A DNA stretch of 64,000 nucleotides from Prevotella sp. (GTDB lineage Bacteria > Bacteroidota > Bacteroidia > Bacteroidales > Bacteroidaceae), in contig JAGCDO010000049.1 of NCBI GenBank assembly GCA_017651265.1, positions 49,319 to 113,318 of the forward strand, written 5' to 3'. The notes under the pieces are model-generated. The model did no database searches. It was not told where the DNA came from and was given only the letters and a program-made list of their open reading frames with translations. Numbering within the stretch: the stretch's first letter is position 1; every line of letters starts with the position of its first letter. A program made the position numbers and the translations under genes. Of the stretch, positions 8,901 to 15,753 are shown one piece after another.

Positions 8901-9420
8901 GTGTGATAAACTGGAACCGCTCACTCAACTACATTCCACCTTCAAACTTGATGCGGAAGGCGGAGACGTCATGTTGACGGCTGCTGACGAGAGTTGGAGT
9001 AACCGCATCACTTATTATATGATGAAGGGAGACGAGACAGTTGGTCGCTATCCCGACGGTAGTAATCAAGTATATCTCATGAACTTGCCGACCATAGCAA
9101 AGGCTAACATCATTTCATCGTATGCCGTACACCTCTCGGGTGATGATCCGTCAGGTATCAACGAAATGGTGATGACCAATGATGCTGAAATCAGTATAAG
9201 CTATTTTCGTAATCGTCTGATTATGAGTAGCAACCTGTCTATCGCTGAAGCAAAACTGGGTATCTATAATATCACAGGTCAGCAGCTGAGTCAGCAGACA
9301 GTATCTATTGCCAATGGCTATGCAGAACAGACTCTCGATGCACTGCCATCTGGCTGCTATATCGCTCGTCTGTCAGACGGTAACGGTCATCACGCAACCT
9401 GTAAGTTCATTAAAAAGTAG
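5932..9420 (+). CDS. T9SS-exported lamin-tail / CotH kinase domain protein
   Basis: A 1162-residue secreted protein. The ATG at 5932 is chosen because it starts a good signal peptide (MKKLYSVLLALFTPLTL..., cleaved near residue 23); an upstream GTG is in frame. Domains in order: lamin-tail (LTD) about 28-140; chitobiase-like C-terminal module about 180-260 (MYSTDGSVPTSAKEG); CotH-like kinase about 265-620, with the motif GNDDWPENN near 509-517 and DLDYAF near 536; an InlB-like repeat near 655-700 (YTFTGWKK); a jelly-roll region about 715-870; second LTD about 895-1010; and a T9SS type A sorting domain at the C-terminus (GIYNITGQQL ... GCYIARLSDG). CotH proteins phosphorylate secreted proteins in spore formers; the target here is unknown. 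TAACTTTG at 5879-5886. Confidence 0.85.
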   Translation: MKKLYSVLLALFTPLTLSTVYGAGDNTSTTLVINEVMASNAGVVMSPATNFDSWIEIYNPDTKSINLAGMYLSNDANNLTKWKMPNDIGTVPAKGYLVVWMGSDDIKSNQAPFKLDCDGGTIYLSDRNGQLITSVDYPVAMSRTSWARTTDGEEGWNWTADATPGATNATAVFTSNRLDAPVVSVGSQLINGMLTFHVDIPDGATLMYSTDGSVPTSAKEGSPTRNCKKSADGKFTVSWTTNYVFRLFKDGYLPSVPVTRSFIQTSNNYTIPIISVVGDERYFTDPMWGIDIEGSNGISGKGVDRPVNWNQPWDRPVNFSYISPTEGMLFNQDVNISVSGGWTRSINPRSMKLKSNKIFDGQNRFDYSFFPQKPFNRDKALLIRNGGNDVWNNHARFTDPALTTVIQRSGIDLDVQSTVQVAEYINGEFKGILNLRETSNDKFVYANFGYDDEEIDMFENGEFNNGDDEAFSHLCQLAQRINNEGVYEEVKKLLDVDEFANYMAAELFLGNDDWPENNIKAYRSRNDGRFRYICFDLDYAFNPWNRNTFNEVLDQHDDVETVSLFLNLLKNDSFRRKFIDTYCIMAGSVFEKNRATAIVKELANTMRPMSEIDGHTPDNAANKIINQLQNRLEEMMTRAQQYGPMKLSGVNKPHVTLAADVEGAQLFINDIAVPYASFKGRLFDPVTLEAKAPAGYTFTGWKKSSGATVQVIKTNDTWKYYDRGQQQGTSWRSSSFNDASWSSGAAPLGYKSPGVKTTVGYGNDAQNKNPTTYFRKTITLNGSPTSNDTFTLNYEVDDGFIIWVNGQDAGRMNLPNGNVDYNTFTTSYAGDQPLTGTIELSPLLFKKGENTIAVEVHNNNANSSDLFWTCELVTTVGATTGEAFLTDRIISLPEGNRISLVACFTPMTDGERKEQGLTPVCINEVSSGNSIYVNEYYKRNDWIELYNTTDAGINVEGMYLTDNLSKPKKYQITGEGASTIIPPHGYLVVWCDKLEPLTQLHSTFKLDAEGGDVMLTAADESWSNRITYYMMKGDETVGRYPDGSNQVYLMNLPTIAKANIISSYAVHLSGDDPSGINEMVMTNDAEISISYFRNRLIMSSNLSIAEAKLGIYNITGQQLSQQTVSIANGYAEQTLDALPSGCYIARLSDGNGHHATCKFIKK

Positions 9421-9441
9421 GTTGTCTGATCGCTTGTTACT

Positions 9442-10803
9442 TTACTTCCTGACCACTTCACGCTCAAAGAAGTCCAGGAAGAAGGGCCAGTTGGGACCAG
9501 CTTCATGACCACCATGATGCTGGCGATAGGTGAGGCGACCTTCCATCAGACCGTTGTCCATGCCGGGGAAGAGGTCGGTACCAACGCCTTTATAGCCAAG
9601 CAGCTCATATACAGGCGACGCCTTGGAGGCAGATATAAACGAACCTACCACATCCTGCCATTTATCACCGTTCCAGCTACCGGTGGAGATAAAACAGGCA
9701 CGTGGGGCGCAGAGTGCGATCAACTCGTGTTGATCTACTGGCAGGTCGTTTTCTGTCATGGGATCGGTTCCGTATTTGATCAGGTTGCCGCATACCCAGT
9801 GGTACTCCTCATGTGAGACAATGTTTCCGATGCTCTCACCGCAGTCGCGACGCCAGCCTGCTGCGCCAGCCTTACCCGAAGAGGCGATGAATCCAGCTGC
9901 GACACGCTCGTCAAAGGCCATGGCCACGAGTGAGGCCTTGCCATAACGAGAAACACCTTCGATGGCGCACTTCGTAGCATCGAAGGTCTTGTCGGTTTCA
10001 AAATAGTCGATCAGACGGGATAATCCCCAACCCCAGGCACGCAGTGAGCCCCAGTCTGTTGGCTGACGATGCTCTCCCTTGTTGCAAAGACCGATAATGC
10101 CGTTGGTCAGTCCTGATCCAGCATCGGCCTGGATGGACGAGGGGTTGATGGTTGCGGCAGCCCAGCCACGTTCTATCACCATCTGCTTCCATGATACGCC
10201 TCCGCCAAAGGTGCGGAGGGGATCACCGCCTCCGAATCCGAATTCGATGATCACGGGTATGTTCTGCTTTCCATTATCAGGATATACCACATTGGCCTGA
10301 ATCTCAACCTTGATGGAAGGATAGCTGGAGTTATCGACCGTACCTTTTAGATAACGTACTACCACGGGATTTCCTGCAAAGTCCTTCTTCTCCTCATTGG
10401 TGACTTCCCATGTTACGCCGGGTACATAGTTGGGAATACGGCCATAGACATTGTCCTCGAACAGTCTTACTATCTCCGGCCGACGTACCTTATGCCACAT
10501 CTTGGCGCTGGTGACCTTCTTGCCGCTTTCTGTAACGAGCGGATCAGGATAGAAAGGGTAGGGGTTTGCGATGAGCTCATCATAGTTGGGGTGCTTGCTC
10601 ACATCCTGACTGTTGGGCTGGCGACCTTCACGGGGCTGACCGACTCCCACTTTTGCGAGCATGTCGGCATAATCGGCGGCAGCAATCTTACGAAGACTGT
10701 CCTGGTTCGCGCGGTTCCCACCTCCGAACATGAACTGTGCGTTAGCTGTAAACGGGATGCAAGCCATAAGCATTGCCCCTAAGAAGAACTTGATAGTTTT
10801 CAT
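9442..10803 (-). CDS. CE15 glucuronoyl esterase-like secreted hydrolase
   Basis: A 453-residue protein with a signal peptide (MKTIKFFLGAMLMACIPFTANAQ). The nucleophile elbow GVSRYGKA (catalytic Ser about residue 285) matches the G-x-S-R-x-G signature of carbohydrate esterase family 15, and the conserved His lies in QHHGGHEAGPNWPFF near the C-terminus. CE15 enzymes cleave the ester between lignin alcohols and 4-O-methyl-glucuronic acid on xylan, in the periplasm or outside the cell. This fits with the GH10 xylanase elsewhere in the window, although the genes are about 48 kb apart. It is convergent with the CotH gene (21 nt gap). A TATCTTTG -7 box is at 10858-10865 on this strand. Confidence 0.82.
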   Translation of the reverse strand: MKTIKFFLGAMLMACIPFTANAQFMFGGGNRANQDSLRKIAAADYADMLAKVGVGQPREGRQPNSQDVSKHPNYDELIANPYPFYPDPLVTESGKKVTSAKMWHKVRRPEIVRLFEDNVYGRIPNYVPGVTWEVTNEEKKDFAGNPVVVRYLKGTVDNSSYPSIKVEIQANVVYPDNGKQNIPVIIEFGFGGGDPLRTFGGGVSWKQMVIERGWAAATINPSSIQADAGSGLTNGIIGLCNKGEHRQPTDWGSLRAWGWGLSRLIDYFETDKTFDATKCAIEGVSRYGKASLVAMAFDERVAAGFIASSGKAGAAGWRRDCGESIGNIVSHEEYHWVCGNLIKYGTDPMTENDLPVDQHELIALCAPRACFISTGSWNGDKWQDVVGSFISASKASPVYELLGYKGVGTDLFPGMDNGLMEGRLTYRQHHGGHEAGPNWPFFLDFFEREVVRK

Positions 10804-11022
10804 GACTTTATAGTTTAATACTGTACAAAATAACTAATAATGATATCTATTTCTGTGCAAAGATAGATAAAATCCCTCATATAATGACTGGAATTATAAA
10901 AAATCGTATTATTTGGCAAATTCATATTAAATCCGACAATTTGTCAAACATAATCTGGGAATAATCGTCCAACATGTTCAAAAAAAGTGTATCTTTGCAG
11001 CGAATTTCTAAAAACTACATTT

Positions 11023-11397
11023 ATGAAGAAACTACTTCTTTTTTTGATGCTCCTGTTAGGAACATTTACAGCTCATGCAGAGGATTACCCCTATCTGACC
11101 TTTGAGATGACCGATGGGGCGAGGGTATCTGTATTGTCATCGTCGCTAACCATTTCCATCTCAGGAACGACACTGAAAGCTGGTGATCAGTCGTTCACTG
11201 TTTCGAATCTGAGCAAGATGTACTTTTCCGATCATGACGAATCAACAGGCATCGAAACCCTCTGTGTTTCTGACTGGAATGAAATAACAGACATATACGA
11301 CCTGAATGGTAAGAAGGTAACGAAAGACCAGATGCAGAAAGGCGTATATGTGGTACGCAGCATGAAAGGAACCTATAAAATGACAGTGAACCCATGA
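11023..11397 (+). CDS. Small secreted protein with Prevotella-type C-terminal domain
   Basis: A 124-residue protein that starts at the ATG at 11023 with a signal peptide (MKKLLLFLMLLLGTFTAHA); upstream in-frame sequence contains the TATCTTTG promoter box (10990-10997) and is not coding. After the signal comes a beta-rich domain (YPYLTFEMTDGARVSV ... VSNLSKMYFSD) and a short tail (IYDLNGKKV ... GVYVVRSMKGTYKMTV) resembling a shortened T9SS-type sorting domain. Its first domain looks related to the N-terminus of the next gene, to which it is coupled by an ATGA overlap. Function unknown. Confidence 0.75.
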   Translation: MKKLLLFLMLLLGTFTAHAEDYPYLTFEMTDGARVSVLSSSLTISISGTTLKAGDQSFTVSNLSKMYFSDHDESTGIETLCVSDWNEITDIYDLNGKKVTKDQMQKGVYVVRSMKGTYKMTVNP

Positions 11398-12947
11398 AAA
11401 AGATACTGACTCTCTTTGCCGTAATGCTCGTTGTCCTCACGGCATCAGCTCAAACGCTGAACATAACGGTAGGTAATGTAACCTATCAGTTCCCTGCTTC
11501 TCAAACTGGTGATATGACTTTCTCCGGTGGTAACACGGTAACCATTATGGGAAAGGCTTTCAAACTCAATGATGTGAATAGCATCATCGTGGACAACACA
11601 GAAGTGACCGATGGTACTGTAGGTGTTGTTTATGAAGGTTCATCTGCCAAGGTGTTCGTGGCTGGTAACATCGCCCAATACATAAACCCCTCCATCAGAG
11701 GTGCCCATGTTTCTATCGATCAGAGCAGTTCGCTGGAAGAGGAGGTTACCTATACACTATCGGGCTCATCATCCGACGGTGAGTTCTATGCAACGGGATA
11801 CTATAAGTCAACTGTCGAACTGAACGGATTGACGTTGACCAACTCTTCTCCTGTCTATAGTGGTGCTGCCGTATGTATCCAGAACGGTAAGCGCATCAAG
11901 GTAAAAGTGATTACAGGTACCACGAATACGCTTGTGGATGCAGCCAACGGTTCGCAGAAGGGCTGTCTATACATTAAGGGACATGCCGAGTTTGCCCAGA
12001 AAGGTACGCTTAATGTGAAGGGTAATGTGAAACATGCCATCAAGACCGGTGAGTATTTCTCCATCAAGAATGCCACCATCAACGTGACATCTGCTGTAGG
12101 CGACGGTATCTCGTGCAACGAATATTTCCTCATGGAAAGTGGCACCATCAACATCAGCGGTGTTGAGGATGACGGTATCCAGTGTGAGATCGATGGTGAT
12201 AGCCCCACAGGTGAGACTACCGATCATGAAGATGAAGACAGTGGTAACATCTATATCAGTGGTGGTGACATCAATATTGCTTGCACTGCTGCATCTACAA
12301 ATGGCATCAAGAGCGACGGCGCTATCACCATCAGCGATGGTAACATCAATGTTTCCTCAACGGGTAATAAGGGTGAGGGTGTTGAGTGTGAGAACTCTTT
12401 GAAGATCAGTGGTGGTCATGTTACCATCAATAGTTACGATGATGCCATCAACACTGGTCAGGACATCACCATCAGCGGCGGCTATGTCTTTGCCCGCTCT
12501 ACTAACAACGACGGTATCGATGCCAACGGCGACTGTTACATCAAGGGCGGTGTGGTATATGCAATTGGTGGAGCTGAACCAGAGGTGGCTATCGATGCGA
12601 ACAGCGAGGATCGTAAGAAACTCTACGTGCAAGGTGGTACAGTCATTGCTGTTGGTGGGATAGAGAAAGGAGCCAGCATCTCCGGTGGGACATGCATGAG
12701 CACTACTTCGTGGACTGCCAATAGCTGGCATGCACTGTATAGTGGCAGCAATCTTGCTTTGGCATTCCAAACTCCGAGCAAGCCGTCTGGTAGAGGTGGT
12801 AACCAGCAACTTGTTGTATATACCTCGTCCACTCCTTCGCTGCAGTCGGGTGTCTCCGTCAGTGGTGGTACAGCCTACTTCGGTGGTATGGCAAACGTCG
12901 GTGGTACAGTCAGTGGCGGTTCTTCAGTCAATCTGAACAACTGGTAA
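11394..12947 (+). CDS. Cthe_2159-like secreted carbohydrate-binding beta-helix protein
   Basis: A 517-residue protein with a signal peptide (MKKILTLFAVMLVVLTASAQ). Residues about 20-65 resemble the domain of the preceding small protein. From about 95 onward it is a right-handed beta-helix built of short degenerate turns such as DGISCNEYFLMESGTINISG, KSDGAITISDGNINVSS and GQDITISGGYVFARS, the pattern of the Cthe_2159 family, for which calcium-dependent binding of acidic or cellulosic polysaccharide is known. I see no catalytic residues. No clear T9SS domain follows; the tail is Gly/Ser-rich. It lies in the same locus as a CotH kinase protein, a pairing I recall from Firmicutes too. Confidence 0.78.
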   Translation: MKKILTLFAVMLVVLTASAQTLNITVGNVTYQFPASQTGDMTFSGGNTVTIMGKAFKLNDVNSIIVDNTEVTDGTVGVVYEGSSAKVFVAGNIAQYINPSIRGAHVSIDQSSSLEEEVTYTLSGSSSDGEFYATGYYKSTVELNGLTLTNSSPVYSGAAVCIQNGKRIKVKVITGTTNTLVDAANGSQKGCLYIKGHAEFAQKGTLNVKGNVKHAIKTGEYFSIKNATINVTSAVGDGISCNEYFLMESGTINISGVEDDGIQCEIDGDSPTGETTDHEDEDSGNIYISGGDINIACTAASTNGIKSDGAITISDGNINVSSTGNKGEGVECENSLKISGGHVTINSYDDAINTGQDITISGGYVFARSTNNDGIDANGDCYIKGGVVYAIGGAEPEVAIDANSEDRKKLYVQGGTVIAVGGIEKGASISGGTCMSTTSWTANSWHALYSGSNLALAFQTPSKPSGRGGNQQLVVYTSSTPSLQSGVSVSGGTAYFGGMANVGGTVSGGSSVNLNNW

Positions 12948-12989
12948 GGTGACTGAACGACTATAGTATGTCGCTTAACACTTCTCTCT

Positions 12990-14159
12990 ATGCATATTGA
13001 CAGACAAACCTTCGATGGGGTGCAAACCCCGGTATATGTACTGGAAGAGGAACTGCTGCGTAGGAACCTGCAACTGATTGCGGGTGTGGCAGAAGATGCA
13101 GGGGTGGAAATCATCCTGGCATACAAGGCGTATGCGCTGTGGAAGACCTTTCCTATCTTCCGGGAGTATATCCATGCCACTACAGCCAGTTCGTTGTATG
13201 AGGCAAGACTGGCAGCAGAAGAGTTCGGGGAGAAGGCGCACACCTATTCGCCTGCCTATACCGATAAGGACTTTGATGAGATCGTTCGCTGCTCCAGTCA
13301 TCTTACCTTCAACTCGCTGTCGCAGTATGAACGTTTCCATGAACGTATAGCAGGAAAGTGCTCTATCGGACTGCGTATCAACCCTGGCTATTCAGAGGTG
13401 GAAACGCTGCTCTATAACCCTTGTGCCCCAGGAACCCGCTTTGGCGTGCGTGCCGACAAGTTGCCGAAACAGCTGCCGAATGATTTAGAGGGCTTCCATT
13501 GTCATTGTCATTGCGAAAGCGGAGCGGATGTGTTTGAACGCACGTTGGTGCATATTGAGGAACAGTTTTCGCCTTGGTTCGAACAACTGAAATGGATCAA
13601 CTTTGGTGGAGGGCATCTCATGACAAGGAAAGACTATGATGTGCCCCACCTTATTAATATATTAAAAGGATTCAAACAGCGTTATCCTCACCTGAAGGTC
13701 ATCCTCGAACCAGGAAGCGCCTTTGCTTGGCAAACCGGTCCGCTGGTAGCTGAAGTGGTGGACATCGTGGAGGACCAGGGAATCCGTACGGCCATCCTTA
13801 ACGTCAGCTTCACTTGTCATATGCCCGACTGTCTTGAAATGCCTTACTATCCCGAGGTAAGAGGTGCTAAACATATAGATCCTTCTTGTCCTTCCTCCTT
13901 CCTCCTTCCTCTTTCCTCCATATACCGATTAGGTGGTAACAGTTGTCTCAGTGGTGACCATATGGGCCTATGGCAGTTCGATCATGAATTGAGGGTTGGA
14001 GAGCGCATCATCTTCGAGGATATGCTGCACTATACCACCGTGAAGACCAATATGTTCAACGGCGTGCCTCATCCTGCCATTGCTTTCCTGCATGCCGACG
14101 GTGAGCTGGAAATGCTGAGGGAATACAGCTATGAGGATTATAAAAATCGCATGGATTGA
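12990..14159 (+). CDS. nspC: Carboxynorspermidine decarboxylase
   Basis: A 389-residue PLP enzyme of the alanine-racemase-fold decarboxylase group. The PLP lysine is K46 in ILAYKAYALWK, and GFHCHCHCESGAD (about 169-181), FGGGHLMTRKDYD (about 206-218) and EPGSAFAWQTG (about 239-249) are typical NspC landmarks. It decarboxylates carboxyspermidine or carboxynorspermidine, the last step of the Vibrio/Bacteroidota polyamine route. Residues about 298-310 (PSCPSSFLLPLSS) come from a pyrimidine-rich repeat at 13881-13919 inserted just before the conserved YRLGGNSCLSGD segment. The partner dehydrogenase gene is not in the window. Confidence 0.88.
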   Translation: MHIDRQTFDGVQTPVYVLEEELLRRNLQLIAGVAEDAGVEIILAYKAYALWKTFPIFREYIHATTASSLYEARLAAEEFGEKAHTYSPAYTDKDFDEIVRCSSHLTFNSLSQYERFHERIAGKCSIGLRINPGYSEVETLLYNPCAPGTRFGVRADKLPKQLPNDLEGFHCHCHCESGADVFERTLVHIEEQFSPWFEQLKWINFGGGHLMTRKDYDVPHLINILKGFKQRYPHLKVILEPGSAFAWQTGPLVAEVVDIVEDQGIRTAILNVSFTCHMPDCLEMPYYPEVRGAKHIDPSCPSSFLLPLSSIYRLGGNSCLSGDHMGLWQFDHELRVGERIIFEDMLHYTTVKTNMFNGVPHPAIAFLHADGELEMLREYSYEDYKNRMD

Positions 14160-14178
14160 AAAAAAAGCGGAGAAAAGT

Positions 14179-14209
14179 TTTGGTGATTCAGGAAAATGTA
14201 TTACCTTTG
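14179..14209 (+). promoter_or_regulatory. Promoter of the tRNA cluster
   Basis: TTTG at 14179-14182, 19 nt, then TACCTTTG at 14202-14209. It lies 88 nt before the first tRNA-Gly and is the only full match before the four tRNA genes. Confidence 0.75.
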
Positions 14210-14297
14210 CATCCGCAATCGAGAGAGATATGCTTTAGACACGGTTCTTCGTGCTAACTGAATAGGTTCAGCCGAAAGCCGATTGTTCGAAGAACAA

Positions 14298-14370
14298 GCG
14301 GAAATAGCTCAGTTGGTAGAGCACAACCTTGCCAAGGTTGGGGTCGCGGGTCCGAGTCCCGTTTTCCGCT
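14298..14370 (+). tRNA. tRNA-Gly (GCC), first copy
   Basis: Cloverleaf with acceptor GCGGAAA / TTTCCGC, D arm GCTCAGTTGGTAGAGC, anticodon loop TTGCCAA (anticodon GCC) and T loop TCCGAGT. The discriminator base is T, and CCA follows in the DNA at 14371-14373. The 73-nt body is identical to the copy at 14632. Confidence 0.97.
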
Positions 14371-14421
14371 CCACACATTCTGAATGACAACGAAGAATAA
14401 ACATCGTTTGTTCGCGTGTTT

Positions 14422-14503
14422 GCCCAGGTGGCGGAATTGGTAGACGCGCACGTTTCAGGTGCGTGTGCCGCGAGGTGTGCAGGTTCGAGTCCTGTTCTGG
14501 GCA
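14422..14503 (+). tRNA. tRNA-Leu (CAG)
   Basis: Class II tRNA with a long variable arm. Acceptor GCCCAGG / TCTGGGC, anticodon stem CACGT/GCGTG with loop TTCAGGT (anticodon CAG), T loop TTCGAGT, discriminator A. CCA is not encoded. Confidence 0.96.
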
Positions 14504-14529
14504 CTATGTCATTCAGAATGCTTTTTGTT

Positions 14530-14613
14530 GGAGAGGTGGCGGAATTGGTAGACGCGCTACTTTGAGGGGGTAGTGTCAAGTGCGACGTGGGAGTTCGAGT
14601 CTCCTCCTCTTCA
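14530..14613 (+). tRNA. tRNA-Leu (GAG)
   Basis: Class II tRNA. Acceptor GGAGAGG / CCTCTTC with one G-T pair, anticodon stem CTACT/GGTAG with loop TTGAGGG (anticodon GAG), long variable arm, T loop TTCGAGT, discriminator A. Lies 26 nt after the Leu-CAG gene. Confidence 0.95.
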
Positions 14614-14631
14614 CTTTAGTCTGAAAAACAA

Positions 14632-14704
14632 GCGGAAATAGCTCAGTTGGTAGAGCACAACCTTGCCAAGGTTGGGGTCGCGGGTCCGAGTCCCGTTTTC
14701 CGCT
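14632..14704 (+). tRNA. tRNA-Gly (GCC), second copy
   Basis: Same 73-nt body as the copy at 14298, preceded by the same ACAA bases, so this is a recent duplication or gene conversion. Here CCA is not encoded after the discriminator T. Confidence 0.97.
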
Positions 14705-14766
14705 CTTTATGAAAGAGATCTTCCTTTTGTTGGAAGGTAGTGATAACAAAGAAAAACAAACCCTAA

Positions 14767-15312
14767 ATGAATCTGTATTTAAGGTATTTTGATAATGAGA
14801 CATTGGTGTATAATGTCGATGAGGCTATCGATTTTCTGAAGTCTATTCCTGAGATTGGAATGACTCCGGAACTGGAAGCCGACGTGCGTGATTATATTGG
14901 AAGCGAAGTGTACTATCCCAAGAGATATAAGGTACGTCCCCGTGTGTATTTCATCATCATCAAGACTGAAGCCGCTACCATGATGGACTTCAAGCAGAAG
15001 AAAGCGCTGCGCTCGAATGCTCCTGAAGGCGATCACCGTGAAACAGTTGCTCCAGCCGTGGCACGACTGAGTGAGAAACGTGAGGGTTGGTATGAGGCTT
15101 CGTTGACATTTAAACGGGTGGTACTGATTCCATCAACTGGGAAGCATGAATACCGCGACACACAGTTCGTGGCAAACGTTAAGGCGTTTAGCGGACAGGA
15201 TGCTTATAACAGGGTGGTGGAACACCTGCGTGAGAGAGTTGATAATCGCAGCCAGTTCCCCTCAGCCAAGGGTAAGAACTTCAAGTTCAAGTACTTGGGA
15301 ATGTGGAAATAA
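14767..15312 (+). CDS. Conserved Bacteroidales protein of unknown function
   Basis: A 181-residue soluble protein. I recognise it only as a protein commonly seen in Bacteroidales; no function is known to me. The N-terminal half (MNLYLRYFDNETLVYNVDEA ... DYIGSEVYYPKRYKVRPRVY) is acidic; the middle (about 75-105) is charged and low in structure; the C-terminal half (GWYEASLTFKRV ... FKFKYLGMWK) looks beta-rich and basic, as in small nucleic-acid-associated proteins. There is no signal peptide. It lies 30 nt before ssb and after the tRNA cluster, so a link to nucleic acid metabolism is possible but only an inference. Confidence 0.7.
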   Translation: MNLYLRYFDNETLVYNVDEAIDFLKSIPEIGMTPELEADVRDYIGSEVYYPKRYKVRPRVYFIIIKTEAATMMDFKQKKALRSNAPEGDHRETVAPAVARLSEKREGWYEASLTFKRVVLIPSTGKHEYRDTQFVANVKAFSGQDAYNRVVEHLRERVDNRSQFPSAKGKNFKFKYLGMWK

Positions 15313-15342
15313 ATTATTGTTGAACCTATCCATTTGAATACG

Positions 15343-15750
15343 ATGAATAAAGTAATGCTTATTGGAAATGTCGGAAAGGATCCTGAGGTACGCTATTATG
15401 AACAGGATCAGGCCGTGGCACAGGTTAGATTAGCCACAACAGAGAAAGGCTATACACTGCAAAATGGAACGCAGGTTCCTGACAGGACCGACTGGCATAA
15501 CGTTGTTTTTTTCAGAGGACTGGCCAAGGTGGTTGAGAAATATGTGCATAAGGGCGACAAGCTGTATGTGGAAGGAAGAATACGCTATCGCAGTTATGAC
15601 GACCAAAAGGGCATCAAACAGTATGTAACGGAAATCTATGCGGATAACATGGAGATGCTCAGTCCGAGACAAAACTCGCCTGCAGAACAGCCAACTATGG
15701 TTTCTGAGAGTCCCGTTCAACCGGAAGATAGTGATCGACTTCCCTTTTAA
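15343..15750 (+). CDS. ssb: Single-stranded DNA-binding protein
   Basis: A 135-residue SSB. The ATG at 15343 (MNKVMLIGNVGKDPEVRY) is the family start; an in-frame TTG at 15334 is less likely. The OB fold spans about residues 1-108, with WHNVVFFRGLAKVVEKYVHKG and GRIRYRSYDDQKG marking the DNA-binding strands. The linker is short and the acidic tail is DSDRLPF, a variant of the DDxPF tip that recruits replication and repair partners. It coats single-stranded DNA. The stop is 3 nt before gldE, an order I know from other Bacteroidota. Confidence 0.95.
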   Translation: MNKVMLIGNVGKDPEVRYYEQDQAVAQVRLATTEKGYTLQNGTQVPDRTDWHNVVFFRGLAKVVEKYVHKGDKLYVEGRIRYRSYDDQKGIKQYVTEIYADNMEMLSPRQNSPAEQPTMVSESPVQPEDSDRLPF

Positions 15751-15753
15751 TGT

